Below are positions 9,605-18,463 of a stretch of DNA of 64,000 nt, piece after piece. This DNA is from Magnetococcales bacterium (GTDB lineage Bacteria; Pseudomonadota; Magnetococcia; Magnetococcales; UBA8363), in the NCBI GenBank assembly GCA_015228815.1, contig JADGCV010000001.1:1-64000 (forward strand), written 5' to 3'. The position numbers and the translations under genes were made by a program. The notes below the pieces were generated by a model. It did not search any database. It worked only from the letters and a program-made list of their open reading frames with translations, and was not told the origin of the DNA. Position 1 is the stretch's first letter. Every line of letters starts with the position of its first letter.

Positions 9605-9720
9605 AATTCATTGAATTATTGAAATTTTAGTAACTGCCCAGGTATCTTCCGGGTTCAATTATTGAAAGAAAAAAGGGGGCTTAAAGGATTGCCCCCAGGG
9701 TTTTGATTTTGTTTTTGAAT
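9605..9720 (+). repeat. Dispersed intergenic repeat, copy B
   Basis: This copy reads, left to right, an AATTATTGAAA stretch, a core TAACTGCCCAGGTA near 9630-9644, the text TTCAATTATTGAAAGAAAAAAGG, and a GGGGGC/GCCCCC hairpin before CAGGGTTTTGATTTT. It is homologous to 41-171 in reverse complement. It lies in the 338-base region between the divergent ABC ATPase and nnr genes, where no transcription end is expected. It is therefore not simply a terminator. Confidence 0.65.
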
Positions 9721-9769
9721 TTAAAAAAAAGATTCGTTCTCCGCTTTTGACTTTGTTTTTAACCTTGTT

Positions 9770-9828
9770 TAAAATCAAAACCCTGGGGGAAATCCCCAGA
9801 CCCCTTTTTTCTTTCAATAATTTATTTC
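9770..9828 (+). repeat. Dispersed intergenic repeat, partial copy C (inverted to copy B)
   Basis: AAAATCAAAACCCTGGGG is followed by a hairpin (CTGGGG 9783-9788 pairing with CCCCAG 9794-9799) and CCCCTTTTTTCTTTCAATAAT. This matches the left part of copy A nearly base for base and is inverted relative to copy B, so B and C form a large inverted repeat just upstream of nnr. The intervening 9721-9769 is A/T-rich with no gene. Confidence 0.65.
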
Positions 9829-9840
9829 AAGGCCGGGATC

Positions 9841-11397
9841 ATGATGAAACTACTCACCAGTGATCAGATGCGGGAAGCGGACCGGCGTACCATCGAGGAA
9901 CTGGGCCTGCCGGGCATGGTCCTGATGGAAAACGCCGGGCAGGGGGTCGTCCAGATTCTGAAAAACGAACTCGACGACTGGCGCCGCCGCCGCATCCTGG
10001 TCGTAGCGGGAACGGGCAACAATGGCGGCGACGGCTTTGTCGTGGCCCGGCGTCTGCTCCAGGATGGCGCCGACACCACGGTCCTTCTTCTGGGACAGGC
10101 TGGATCCCTGAAAGGCGATGCCGCCACCAACCATGACATATACCATCGTTTGGGTGGAAAAGTCCGCGAGATCGTCACGCCGGACCATCTTTCCGGCCTG
10201 AAATCACGCCTGAATCATGCCGGAGTGATCATCGACGCCATTTTCGGTACCGGCCTTGTCCGTCCCATCACCGGCGTGATCGCCACAGTGATCGACAGCA
10301 TCAACCAATCGGGAAAACCGGTCCTCGCGGTCGATATTCCCTCGGGAATCGATGCCGACACCGGCCAGATCCTGGGAACCGCCATCCGCGCCGACTGGAC
10401 AGTCACCTTCGCCGCCGAAAAGATCGGTCACCACCTTTATCCCGGCGCTGCGTTCCGAGGCCGGCTGTTCCGGGTCGAGATCGGCATCCCCGCAACCTTT
10501 CTTGAGATTCCCGCCCATCGTGTCGCCCGCAACCTGACCGCCGACCTGGACATACCCGCCCCACGACCAGACAGCCACAAGGGTCATTTTGGTCATTTAT
10601 TCATTGTCGCCGGGTCGCTTGGCAAGGAAGGCGCGGCAGCGCTGACCGCCCTTGGGGCGCAAAGCGCCGGTTGCGGACTCGTGACCGTGGCCACCCCCGG
10701 CATTGCCCAACCGAATGTCGCCGCGAAACTTTTGGAAGCGATGAGCCTTCCCCTCCCCGACGACGGCATTCGCGGCCTCGAACCCGAGGCACTGACCACC
10801 CTTCTCAACCATCCCGTCCGCCCGTCGGTCGTGGCCATCGGTCCGGGGTTGGGAACGGGAGACGGCGCCGTCGCCGTCGTCACGGGCCTGCTCCATCATT
10901 GGCCCGACACCCCCATGGTCATCGACGCCGATGGTCTCAACGCCCTGGCCCGCAACCAGGAACACCCCCTGCCCCTGCACCGTTCGGCCCCGACCGTTCT
11001 CACCCCTCATCCCGGAGAAATGTCGCGGCTGTTGTGCCGGACGGTCGCCTCGATTCAGGAGGACCGCCTGAAGTCGGCTCGAACATTGGCGGAAAACCTT
11101 CAGGCATGGGTTGTCCTCAAGGGGGCCGACAGTGTCATTTCCGCACCCGATGGTCGTCTCTGGATCAACGACAGCGGCAATTCGGGCCTTTCCGCCGGAG
11201 GCAGCGGCGATGTCCTGACCGGAGTCATCGCCGGCTTGCTTGCCCGGGGTTGGCCGGTCGAAAGCGCCGTGCGTGCCGGGGTGCGGGTCCATGGCGAGGC
11301 CGCGGAAGCGGCGGCGGCGGAATTCGGAGGCGTCATCGGTCTGAAGGCAGGCGATCTTTTCCCCTTCATCTGCCGCCTGCTCAACCGGTTGGGCTGA
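9841..11397 (+). CDS. nnr: Bifunctional NAD(P)H-hydrate epimerase / ADP-dependent NAD(P)H-hydrate dehydratase
   Basis: This is a cytosolic metabolite-repair enzyme of 518 residues, the usual size for the fused form. The N-terminal YjeF_N epimerase domain (about 1-215) shows GTGNNGGDGFV, FGTGL and VDIPSGIDADTG. The C-terminal ribokinase-like dehydratase domain (about 230-510) shows KGHFGHLFIVAGS, GPGLGTGDG, VIDADGLNAL, TPHPGEM and the active-site GGSGDVLTG. Together they re-epimerise and dehydrate damaged NADHX/NADPHX. Two adjacent ATGs (9841, 9844) are possible starts. The aldo/keto reductase begins three bases after the stop. Confidence 0.96.
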   Translation: MMKLLTSDQMREADRRTIEELGLPGMVLMENAGQGVVQILKNELDDWRRRRILVVAGTGNNGGDGFVVARRLLQDGADTTVLLLGQAGSLKGDAATNHDIYHRLGGKVREIVTPDHLSGLKSRLNHAGVIIDAIFGTGLVRPITGVIATVIDSINQSGKPVLAVDIPSGIDADTGQILGTAIRADWTVTFAAEKIGHHLYPGAAFRGRLFRVEIGIPATFLEIPAHRVARNLTADLDIPAPRPDSHKGHFGHLFIVAGSLGKEGAAALTALGAQSAGCGLVTVATPGIAQPNVAAKLLEAMSLPLPDDGIRGLEPEALTTLLNHPVRPSVVAIGPGLGTGDGAVAVVTGLLHHWPDTPMVIDADGLNALARNQEHPLPLHRSAPTVLTPHPGEMSRLLCRTVASIQEDRLKSARTLAENLQAWVVLKGADSVISAPDGRLWINDSGNSGLSAGGSGDVLTGVIAGLLARGWPVESAVRAGVRVHGEAAEAAAAEFGGVIGLKAGDLFPFICRLLNRLG

Positions 11398-11399
11398 TC

Positions 11400-12536
11400 A
11401 TGGAACGACGGTCCTTCGGCGCCACCGGTGTCCGACCCACGGTATTCACGCTGGGAACGATGCGTTTTCTCCATGGATGGGACGATCCCGACGACCACCT
11501 CCCCGAGGATTCCCTGGCCAACGCCCACGACATCATCCACGCTGCCCTGGGCATGGGGATCAATCATATCGAGACCGCCCGGAGCTACGGCAAGAGCGAA
11601 CGCCTCATCGGCAAGGTTCTTTCGCTCATGAAACCGCCCCGATCACCGCTGATCCTCACCTCCAAAGGGCAACCGACCGAAACGGCGGGCGAGATGCGCC
11701 GGCAACTGGAAAATTCCCTCGAACGGCTTGGGGTGGATCGTCTGGATCTGTACGCCCTGCACGGACTCAACAACCGAATGCGCGCCGACCTGGCCTTGCG
11801 GCCTGGTGGTTGCCTGGCCGCCCTGCAACGGGCACGGGATGAAGGGTTGATCGGGGCCATCGGCTTTTCCAGCCATGCACCGCTTCCCCTCCTGCTGGAA
11901 CTCATCGCCACGGGGGAATTCGCCTTCGTCAATCTGCACTACAATTTTTTCCGTCAGGAAAACCGTGCCGCGGTCGCCCTGGCGGCGTCCCGGGAAATGG
12001 GGGTGTTCATCATTTCACCCAATGAAAAGGGGGGATGGCTTTATCAACCTTCGCCGCAACTCGAAAAGGAATGTCATCCGCTGCATCCGGTCCATTTCAA
12101 CGAACGCTGGCTCCTGTCACAGCCCGAGGTGCATACCTTGAGCATCGGTCCAAGCCTGGCGCAACACCTGGATCGCCACCGCCCAAGCCTTGAAAAGCGC
12201 CCTTATTGGGGAAATGCGGAACGTCGGATCCAGACGCGCCTGAACCTTGCCCTGTCCGGCTCGCCGCTGGACCGCTGCGGTCCCTGCAACCGCTGCCTCC
12301 CCTGTCCGGTCCGGATCGATATTCCAAACGTGTTGCGACTCGAACACCTGGCACAAACCCTGAGGATGGAAGAATTCGGTCGGTTTCGCTATGGCATGAT
12401 GTCCCCCGACGACCATTGGATTCCGGGGGCCCGGGGCAATCTTTGCGACCATTGCGGCGATTGTCTTCCCCGCTGCCCCCAGGAACTGCCCATCCCCGAA
12501 CTGGTGCATCGCGCCCACGACCGGTTCCAACGGTAA
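11400..12536 (+). CDS. Aldo/keto reductase with C-terminal [4Fe-4S] ferredoxin-like region
   Basis: The 378-residue cytosolic oxidoreductase starts at MERRSFGATG, two bases after the nnr stop. The TIM-barrel aldo/keto reductase domain covers about 1-270. It includes the catalytic tyrosine/lysine region (HIETARSYGKSE, LTSKGQ), YALHGLNN and an Arg-rich NADP-site region. The last ~110 residues carry two cysteine clusters, CGPCNRCLPC and CDHCGDCLPRC, typical of the AKR subgroup with an Fe-S domain. The natural substrate is unknown. Tight spacing suggests co-transcription with nnr. Confidence 0.9.
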   Translation: MERRSFGATGVRPTVFTLGTMRFLHGWDDPDDHLPEDSLANAHDIIHAALGMGINHIETARSYGKSERLIGKVLSLMKPPRSPLILTSKGQPTETAGEMRRQLENSLERLGVDRLDLYALHGLNNRMRADLALRPGGCLAALQRARDEGLIGAIGFSSHAPLPLLLELIATGEFAFVNLHYNFFRQENRAAVALAASREMGVFIISPNEKGGWLYQPSPQLEKECHPLHPVHFNERWLLSQPEVHTLSIGPSLAQHLDRHRPSLEKRPYWGNAERRIQTRLNLALSGSPLDRCGPCNRCLPCPVRIDIPNVLRLEHLAQTLRMEEFGRFRYGMMSPDDHWIPGARGNLCDHCGDCLPRCPQELPIPELVHRAHDRFQR

Positions 12537-12581
12537 ACCCACCCGTTCCAGGAACAGATCATACGATAACAGGATTTTAAA

Positions 12582-13328
12582 ATGAGTAAAAATTTTCAGG
12601 AGTGTCCAACGGAAGTGATCACTGCGTCCAATCCGAACCACCCGATGATCCACAACCGTTTCAAGGTACACGGACGAAAGAAAGGAATCCTCAAACGTAG
12701 CGAGACGGACTGGCTGCCGCAACGACTTCAAGAATCACGCCCCCCCTGGGGCGCCACCCGCGACGAAACCCTGACCCGTTGGCACGCCGACCCGAGAAAC
12801 GCCCTTCTTTGGCTGGAAATCGGGTTTGGCAACGGCGAGACCCTGACCCACCTGGCCAGTCACCGTCCCCAGGACCGTCTGGTCGGCATCGATGTATTCA
12901 TGGAAGGATTTTCGGCGCTGCTGCGACGCATGGAGCGTCTCCACATCGACACCATCGCCGTCGAGGCGGGCAATGCGGCGGAAATTCTGGAAACCCGACG
13001 ATTGAACAGCATGTTCGACCGGGTCATGATCAATTTTCCCGACCCCTGGCCCAAGAAACGTCATCACAAACGGCGCCTGATCCAGAAGGAATTTCTCGAC
13101 ACCCTGGCCCGCGCCCTGGTCCCCGGCGGGCTTGTGACCCTGGCCACCGACTGGTCCGAGTACGGCATCTGGATGCAGGACCACCTTGAAGCCCACCCCG
13201 CCTTCATCAACCCCCACGGTCTCCGCGTCCCCGCCCCCGAACCCGACCTGTGGCTTCCCACCCGCTTCCAACGCAAGGGAGAAGCGGCAGGGCGATCCAT
13301 CTTACACTTGAGTTACCAACGTTCATGA
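12582..13328 (+). CDS. trmB: tRNA (guanine(46)-N7)-methyltransferase
   Basis: TrmB methylates G46 in the variable loop of tRNAs using S-adenosylmethionine. The 248-residue protein carries the SAM-binding motif (LEIGFGNGE), the acidic residue after strand 2 (GIDVF) and the family signature NFPDPWPKKRHHKRR. It also has LATDWSEY near the C-terminus. AGGA lies seven bases before the ATG. The N-terminus is ~40 residues longer than the catalytic core, which is common. The gene is convergent with the unknown cassette that ends at 13337, leaving only eight bases between them. Confidence 0.95.
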   Translation: MSKNFQECPTEVITASNPNHPMIHNRFKVHGRKKGILKRSETDWLPQRLQESRPPWGATRDETLTRWHADPRNALLWLEIGFGNGETLTHLASHRPQDRLVGIDVFMEGFSALLRRMERLHIDTIAVEAGNAAEILETRRLNSMFDRVMINFPDPWPKKRHHKRRLIQKEFLDTLARALVPGGLVTLATDWSEYGIWMQDHLEAHPAFINPHGLRVPAPEPDLWLPTRFQRKGEAAGRSILHLSYQRS

Positions 13329-13336
13329 ACACTTTT

Positions 13337-14185
13337 CTACCTTCCTTTCTTCCTTACAGAAGCCCTTGGGTAGAGGCGAGATGTTCCTGCCACATGTCTT
13401 TTCCTCGACTTAAGCAATCCGGAAACTCTGGAAGTATCTTCAGCTTTCATTAATAATTCTAAATCATTTCTCTCTATATTTTTTCTCAACGGCCTAGACG
13501 ATCCAGCGACAAAAGAAATACCTTTGACACTCGTTGATATAACGCTACCCCGACTACTGTACTGATAACAGTTATTTGAACAAGAGCCCCGAACTTCCTT
13601 GTCCCTCCTTCTTTTCTTTATCCTATTGTCAAACTCCCGAATCATTTTACCAAACCTAAAAGTATCATCATTTTTCATGACTGCAACAGATGGATCGCCA
13701 CGCAATCCTTCCAAGTGCTTCCGAACATCCTGAGCCCAATCTTCAGCAGTTTCCTCGGAATATCTTTCTCTCAAGAACGCCATTCCCTCATTCATCAATC
13801 GTGACAACTCTGCCTCATTATTCGGATTAACGAGGGCCTGGACATCGAACGCTAGAAGAGGCACCGACTTAAGTAGCGGCAATGTTTCCTCAAGAACTGG
13901 CTTCATTTCCACCGGTGGTCCGCAGCCCACCGAACCATCGGGAAAACGAAAAGAAATTGGCGCTTCCCCACCGATCTCCAGAGATTTTGACAAGCTCATG
14001 GGCTTATGGACAGGAAAACCGGATTGAAGTAACGGCTCTGGGTCTATTTGAACAAATCCAGTAACCACGCCAAGATCATTGGCTTGGTGCATGAACAACA
14101 AGGAATCGCCACCATCCCGACGCCAGAGGGGATGTAGAACGGTAGGACCTTCCTTGACCGGGGAGAAAAACTTATACAATTTCAT
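13337..14185 (-). CDS. Hypothetical protein, second gene of a two-gene accessory cassette
   Basis: I do not recognise this 282-residue soluble protein. It has no signal peptide or transmembrane segment. The N-terminal half is mixed alpha/beta with a short Gly-rich stretch (FPDGSVGCGPP). The middle is helical (EAELSRLMNEGMAFLRERY, EDWAQDVRKHLEGL), and the last ~90 residues are strongly basic (IKKRRRDKEVR, SRKRHVAG, SVRKKGR). ATG 14185 is chosen; an in-frame TTG at 14212 is an alternative. It lies 44 bases after 14230-15102 on the same strand. The DNA is visibly more AT-rich than the neighbouring housekeeping genes, which suggests horizontal acquisition. The basic tail could bind nucleic acid, but that is speculation. 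Confidence 0.6.
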   Translation of the reverse strand: MKLYKFFSPVKEGPTVLHPLWRRDGGDSLLFMHQANDLGVVTGFVQIDPEPLLQSGFPVHKPMSLSKSLEIGGEAPISFRFPDGSVGCGPPVEMKPVLEETLPLLKSVPLLAFDVQALVNPNNEAELSRLMNEGMAFLRERYSEETAEDWAQDVRKHLEGLRGDPSVAVMKNDDTFRFGKMIREFDNRIKKRRRDKEVRGSCSNNCYQYSSRGSVISTSVKGISFVAGSSRPLRKNIERNDLELLMKAEDTSRVSGLLKSRKRHVAGTSRLYPRASVRKKGR

Positions 14186-14229
14186 CAGACGACCAATCCC
14201 TTTCCTCGTCAACGAGCCCGGAAAGAGGC

Positions 14230-15102
14230 TTACGTTGACAACAACTTCATCCCCTCCATGATTCCGGCCACTTTCTGTCTTAAAGCACCAAAGTGTTCCA
14301 GAGGGTCGGCAAAGCCGTCGCGATAACTTGTTACCACATCAGACAGTTCAAGACCCTTGAATAAATCGGAAAAATATTTTCGTTCTTCATTCATCCAGGC
14401 CCTGGGAATCACAATTTTCAACACTGTATTCTTGTTCAGCGGAATTTTATTTCCAAATCGCACCTCGAACGTCATCGCTCTGTCGTCAAAACGGGTAGAT
14501 CTACGGGTCTTCAACAACTCGTGATAGTTGCTCACTGTCCCACTGGGGCTGGCGGGCGACAATGAATCCAAAGGAGAAATATCGTAATATCGGTCGTTCG
14601 TCCCGAAAAAAGCCCGGACGCACCTCCGTAAACAATCTGGAGAAACATCCAAAGCGAACAGATCCAACAATTCCAGATCTACTTTTTTACCGAACGGTGA
14701 CAGATGTTCCTTGAACCGTCCAGTCAGAAAAGCACCGGTATCAAAAGGGCTTTGACCGACACGATCAGGCAGTTGCTCGCCATTCAGCAATATACATGCC
14801 GGATAAGCCACAGACTGCGCCGTCGCCCCTTCGTTCTTCTCCCGGCCCTCAAGCCTGTAGGAGGCGCGACCGTAAAAGCAGTATATTAACATCTTGTTAA
14901 AAAAGCCACAATTTCGTGGACTCAAATGTCCCTGCCCCAATATCTCCTCAAACGCCGTACAATTTGTGACATGGGTCAGGGGAAGCGGCGGGGGCAATTC
15001 AACAGGAGGCGTTGAAAAATGCTTGATATAACGTTTGAATTCGGTCACTGAAATCCCACTAATTCTTGGAAGGAAGATGTCAGTTGAAGTGTATGAGAAC
15101 AA
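14230..15102 (-). CDS. Hypothetical protein, first gene of the accessory cassette (possible ADP-ribosyltransferase-like fold)
   Basis: This soluble protein of about 290 residues has no recognised family. The segment LTHVTNCTAFEEILGQGHLSP near residue 41 resembles the H-x-T...ILxxGxL opening pattern of DarT/ART-type ADP-ribosyltransferase folds, and a second core stretch (LIYCFYGRASYRLE) follows. This is a motif-level resemblance only. No ATG exists at the 5' end. The open frame begins with TTG at 15102, seven bases after the ampG-like stop, and GTG at 15048 is the main alternative. It probably forms a pair with the gene at 13337-14185. Confidence in the gene is fair, in the function low. Confidence 0.55.
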   Translation of the reverse strand: MFSYTSTDIFLPRISGISVTEFKRYIKHFSTPPVELPPPLPLTHVTNCTAFEEILGQGHLSPRNCGFFNKMLIYCFYGRASYRLEGREKNEGATAQSVAYPACILLNGEQLPDRVGQSPFDTGAFLTGRFKEHLSPFGKKVDLELLDLFALDVSPDCLRRCVRAFFGTNDRYYDISPLDSLSPASPSGTVSNYHELLKTRRSTRFDDRAMTFEVRFGNKIPLNKNTVLKIVIPRAWMNEERKYFSDLFKGLELSDVVTSYRDGFADPLEHFGALRQKVAGIMEGMKLLST

Positions 15103-15108
15103 CCATCA

Positions 15109-16482
15109 TCAGTCAACCCCATCAAGGGTTGAATGGGTCGCATCGGGGGGAAATTTCTTGATCATCCAGGCGAGCAACAGAAGGCCGGGGATGGCGGCGG
15201 CGGTGGTCAGGAGGAAAAAAAGGACCCACGACATCTGATCGGCCAGCCAGCCGCCGCCGGAGGAAAGAATGGTGCGGCCAAAGGCCATGAACGAGGAGAG
15301 CAGGGCGTATTGGGTCGCGGTGTAGGCGATGTTGCACAGAGAAGAAAGGTAGGCCACAAACGCCGCAGTCCCCATGCCGCCGCTCAGGTTTTCGATCAGG
15401 ATCGTCAAGGTGAATACAAGCATGTCGTGCCCCGACCGCGCCAGAACCACAAACATCAGGTTCGAGGCCAGCTGCAACAGACCGCACCAGAGCAGGGAAC
15501 GCATGATTCCCAGTCGTTTCACCATCCAGCCGCCGAGAAACGCGCCGACAATGGTGGCGGTCAATCCCACCACCTTGCTGATTTCAGCAATTTCGATCCG
15601 GGTGAATCCAAGCTCGCTGTAGAACGGATTGCCCATGACCCCCGCCAGGGCATCCCCGAGTTTGTACAAAAGGATGAACAACAAGACCTGCATCCACCCC
15701 CGACGGGTCAAGAACTCGGCGAAGGGACCGATCACCGCCCCCGAAAACCACAGCGCAAACCGCCGTCCCACCCCCCCCAACCGATCGAAGGTGGCGATGC
15801 GGGCGCGCATCCGTTTTTCCAGACGGAGCGAGGCGCCGCTCACCGGCACCACCGGTTCCGGGGCAAACAGCACCGTCACCATCCCCACGCTCATGAGGCC
15901 TGCCATCATCAGATAGGTCGTCGTCCAGCCAAACCAGGTCGCCAGATACAGGGCCAAGGCCCCCGAGGCCAGCATCCCCAGCCGATACCCCAGAACCACC
16001 ACCGCCGCCCCAGCCCCATACAATTCGGCATCGAGGATCTCGACCCGATAGGCATCGATCACGATGTCCTGCGTCGCCGACCAGAACGCCGTACACAAGG
16101 CAAACAGCGCCGTCCACCAGGGGAGGCGCTCGGGATGAGACAGGCCCATGGCGGCAATCGAAAGAATGAGAAAAAACTGCGTCGCCAACGCCCAGCTTCT
16201 CCTTCGGCCAAACGCCGCCGTCAGCCACGGAATCGGCAATCGATCCACCAGCGGCGCCCAGAGAAACTTGAACGTATAAGGGATTCCCGTCAGCGCAAAA
16301 AGGCCAATGGAGGTTTTGCTCACCCCCGATTCCGACAGCCACAACGACAGCGTACCAAAAGTCAACGCCAACGGCAGGCCGCTGGAAAACCCCAGAAACA
16401 ACACCACCACGACCCGCGGATGTCCGTAGACATGGAAAAATTCGGACACGCCCGCCCATGGGTTGGATGAACCCCGATGCAT
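15109..16482 (-). CDS. MFS transporter, AmpG-like (muropeptide permease family)
   Basis: This inner-membrane protein of about 457 residues has 12-14 hydrophobic helices. The start of TM1-2 (FLGFSSGLPLALTFGTLSLWLSE), the loop GVSKTSIGLF, APLVDRLPIP and GRRRSWAL are typical of the AmpG branch of the major facilitator superfamily. That branch imports 1,6-anhydro-muropeptides for cell-wall recycling. ATG 16482 is chosen (GGGAG nearby); 16494, directly after an AAAGGAGGT, is an alternative. The conserved domain begins well inside either choice. Substrate by family only. The accessory cassette follows immediately on the same strand. Confidence 0.82.
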   Translation of the reverse strand: MHRGSSNPWAGVSEFFHVYGHPRVVVVLFLGFSSGLPLALTFGTLSLWLSESGVSKTSIGLFALTGIPYTFKFLWAPLVDRLPIPWLTAAFGRRRSWALATQFFLILSIAAMGLSHPERLPWWTALFALCTAFWSATQDIVIDAYRVEILDAELYGAGAAVVVLGYRLGMLASGALALYLATWFGWTTTYLMMAGLMSVGMVTVLFAPEPVVPVSGASLRLEKRMRARIATFDRLGGVGRRFALWFSGAVIGPFAEFLTRRGWMQVLLFILLYKLGDALAGVMGNPFYSELGFTRIEIAEISKVVGLTATIVGAFLGGWMVKRLGIMRSLLWCGLLQLASNLMFVVLARSGHDMLVFTLTILIENLSGGMGTAAFVAYLSSLCNIAYTATQYALLSSFMAFGRTILSSGGGWLADQMSWVLFFLLTTAAAIPGLLLLAWMIKKFPPDATHSTLDGVD

Positions 16483-16987
16483 GCTCGCTCCCATACCTCC
16501 TTTGCCAACAACCTTTCCTTCGATTCCGTCACCGGCCATCATTGCGGGAAAATGGACCCACCGCAATTGATATTCTTCGTCCACCACGCAAACCATTCCT
16601 CTGCTTCATCCCTCATCCAAGGCCACATGGTCCGAGGTTCGCCGTTTCTACCACGAACATCACAATCGCCGCATCCCCATTTTCACCGGGACCGGGACCC
16701 GGACCATCTCCCATCCATCCTGGCGCAAGAAACACCCCGACCGCGAAAATTTACCTTTCCTTTATTCGGAAACAGGCGCAACCGGTCGATCTTAAGGGAC
16801 AGCCACCACCGGGCCAACCATGGCTTTTCCAATGTATTTTACACAAGGATCACCCTTCCCATCCCCTTTTCCTGGAACATTGACCGACAATTTGTTATAA
16901 ACACGCTGTAAGGATTACACGGAACCTTGTCGCCCAACCATGGCCAAAACAAGTCATTTTAACCTTTCGACATCATAAAGGACACGT
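16483..16987. other. Intergenic region without a supported gene
   Basis: About 500 bases separate the divergent ampG-like and ion-transporter genes. Several overlapping open frames cross it, but none shows a domain, a ribosome site or plausible composition, and they are rich in His/Pro/Arg as expected of GC-rich noncoding frames. The last ~100 bases before 16988 are AT-richer and presumably hold the promoter of the transporter. Confidence 0.6.
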
Positions 16988-18343
16988 ATGCAGCGATTCA
17001 TTCTCACGTTTTTTACTGTATTTCTGGCCCCACTCTCCGCATGGGCCAGCGCCGCCACACCCATGGTCGAGGGTCCGGCCCTTTTCGGGATCCCCCTGGA
17101 CTTCATGCTGTTCGCCCTGGTGCTCCTGGGCGTGGCTCTTTTTCACAACAATACCCTCCAGGTCGCCCTGACCGGCGTCACTACCATCATCATCTATAAA
17201 TTAATCTTCACCGGCTTCAAACATGGAGACGGTCTGACCGGTCTGGCCCTTCACTTCCAACACGAATGGGTCATTCTGACCAACCTGCTGTGCCTGCTCA
17301 TGGGATTCGCCCTGCTCTCCAATCATTTCGAGCACAGCAAGGTTCCCGACATTCTCCCCCGCTTTCTCCCCGGCGGCTGGGTCGGCAATTTTGTCCTGCT
17401 CGTCCTGATTTTCATCCTCTCAAGCTTCCTTGACAACATTGCCGCCGCCCTCATCGGCGGGACCATCGCCAAGGCGGTCTTTCGCAACAAGGTGCATATC
17501 GGCTACCTGGCCGCCATCGTCGCCGCCTCCAACGCTGGCGGTTCCGGCAGCGTCGTCGGCGATACCACCACCACCATGATGTGGATCGCCGGCATCAGCC
17601 CCCTGGCCGTCATTCACGCCTACGCCGGCGCCTTCGTCGCCCTGGTGATCTTCGGCATCCCCGCCTCGCTGCAACAGGACAAACATTCCGCGCTTGATTC
17701 CAATATTTCCGCGTCGATCAAGATCGATGGCCTGCGCGTCGCCCTTGTCGCCTTCATCCTTGTCATGGCCATCTCCGTCAACACGGTCATCAATGTCAAA
17801 TTCAACGAAATTTCCGACACCTTCCCCTTCATCGGCGTCGCCGTCTGGGTCGCCATCCTCGTCAGCGCCCCCATCCGCGCTCCCGAATGGAAGCTGCTCC
17901 CCGAAACCTTCAAGGGAAGCATCTTTCTCCTGTCGCTCGTCGTCTGCGCCTCGCTGATGCCGGTGGAAAAACTTCCCCCCGCCTCCTGGGAAACCGCGCT
18001 TGGCCTGGGCTATGTCTCCGCCGTTTTCGACAACATTCCACTCACCGCCCTTGCCATCAAACAGGGGGGATATGATTGGGGCATCCTGGCCTATACCGTC
18101 GGCTTTGGTGGTTCCATGATCTGGTTCGGCTCTTCCGCCGGCGTTGCCCTGTCCAACATTTTTCATGAGGCCAAGTCGGTCGGCCAATGGCTCAAGCACG
18201 GCTGGCATGTCGCCGTCGCCTACACCATCGGCTTCTTCGTCATGCTCGCCCTGGTCGGCTGGCATCCGACCGCGGACCGTTACCACAGCCAGAACAACGG
18301 TCACCCCGCCCAGGTCGAAATGAACGCCCCCGCCAACCACTGA
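16988..18343 (+). CDS. Ion-transporter superfamily permease (NhaD/ArsB/citrate-transporter type)
   Basis: This 451-residue membrane protein has 10-12 helices and an N-terminal hydrophobic leader ending near SAWASA. Two pseudo-symmetric motifs, FLDNIAAALIGGTIAK and VFDNIPLTALAIK, are the re-entrant Asp-Asn signatures of NhaD-type Na+/H+ antiporters and related IT-superfamily carriers. GFGGSMIWFGSSAGVA near the C-terminus is also family-typical. It probably exchanges Na+ or another ion for protons. MamN of magnetotactic bacteria belongs to the same superfamily, but nothing here links this gene to magnetosomes. AAGGA lies five bases upstream of the ATG. Confidence 0.85.
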   Translation: MQRFILTFFTVFLAPLSAWASAATPMVEGPALFGIPLDFMLFALVLLGVALFHNNTLQVALTGVTTIIIYKLIFTGFKHGDGLTGLALHFQHEWVILTNLLCLLMGFALLSNHFEHSKVPDILPRFLPGGWVGNFVLLVLIFILSSFLDNIAAALIGGTIAKAVFRNKVHIGYLAAIVAASNAGGSGSVVGDTTTTMMWIAGISPLAVIHAYAGAFVALVIFGIPASLQQDKHSALDSNISASIKIDGLRVALVAFILVMAISVNTVINVKFNEISDTFPFIGVAVWVAILVSAPIRAPEWKLLPETFKGSIFLLSLVVCASLMPVEKLPPASWETALGLGYVSAVFDNIPLTALAIKQGGYDWGILAYTVGFGGSMIWFGSSAGVALSNIFHEAKSVGQWLKHGWHVAVAYTIGFFVMLALVGWHPTADRYHSQNNGHPAQVEMNAPANH

Positions 18344-18381
18344 TTGTTCACCAAGAACAAGATCACGTCCAAAAAACAAAA

Positions 18382-18407
18382 CCGGGAAGGGGATCCCCCC
18401 TTCCCGG
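18382..18407 (-). terminator. Rho-independent terminator of the trypco2-protease-MoxR operon
   Basis: An 11-bp perfect GC-rich stem (CCGGGAAGGGG/CCCCTTCCCGG) with a four-base loop lies 57 bases beyond the stop of the 867-residue gene. On the minus strand the stem is followed by TTTTGTTTTTT, a good U-tract. It may also act on the convergent transporter transcript, though without a U-tract on that side. Confidence 0.8.
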
Positions 18408-18463
18408 CAGCGGGGCGACGCCGGACAGGGACCGCTCCGCTCCTGCCTGCTTGCCTGCCTGGC

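Noticed and set aside
16477-16911. 144-codon plus-strand frame between divergent genes
   Set aside because: It has no ribosome site, is His/Pro/Arg-rich, overlaps the ampG-like start and resembles no known family.
16988-18343. Identification as the magnetosome gene mamN
   Set aside because: It shares the ion-transporter superfamily with MamN, but no other magnetosome gene is present in the window and NhaD-type antiporters are widespread.
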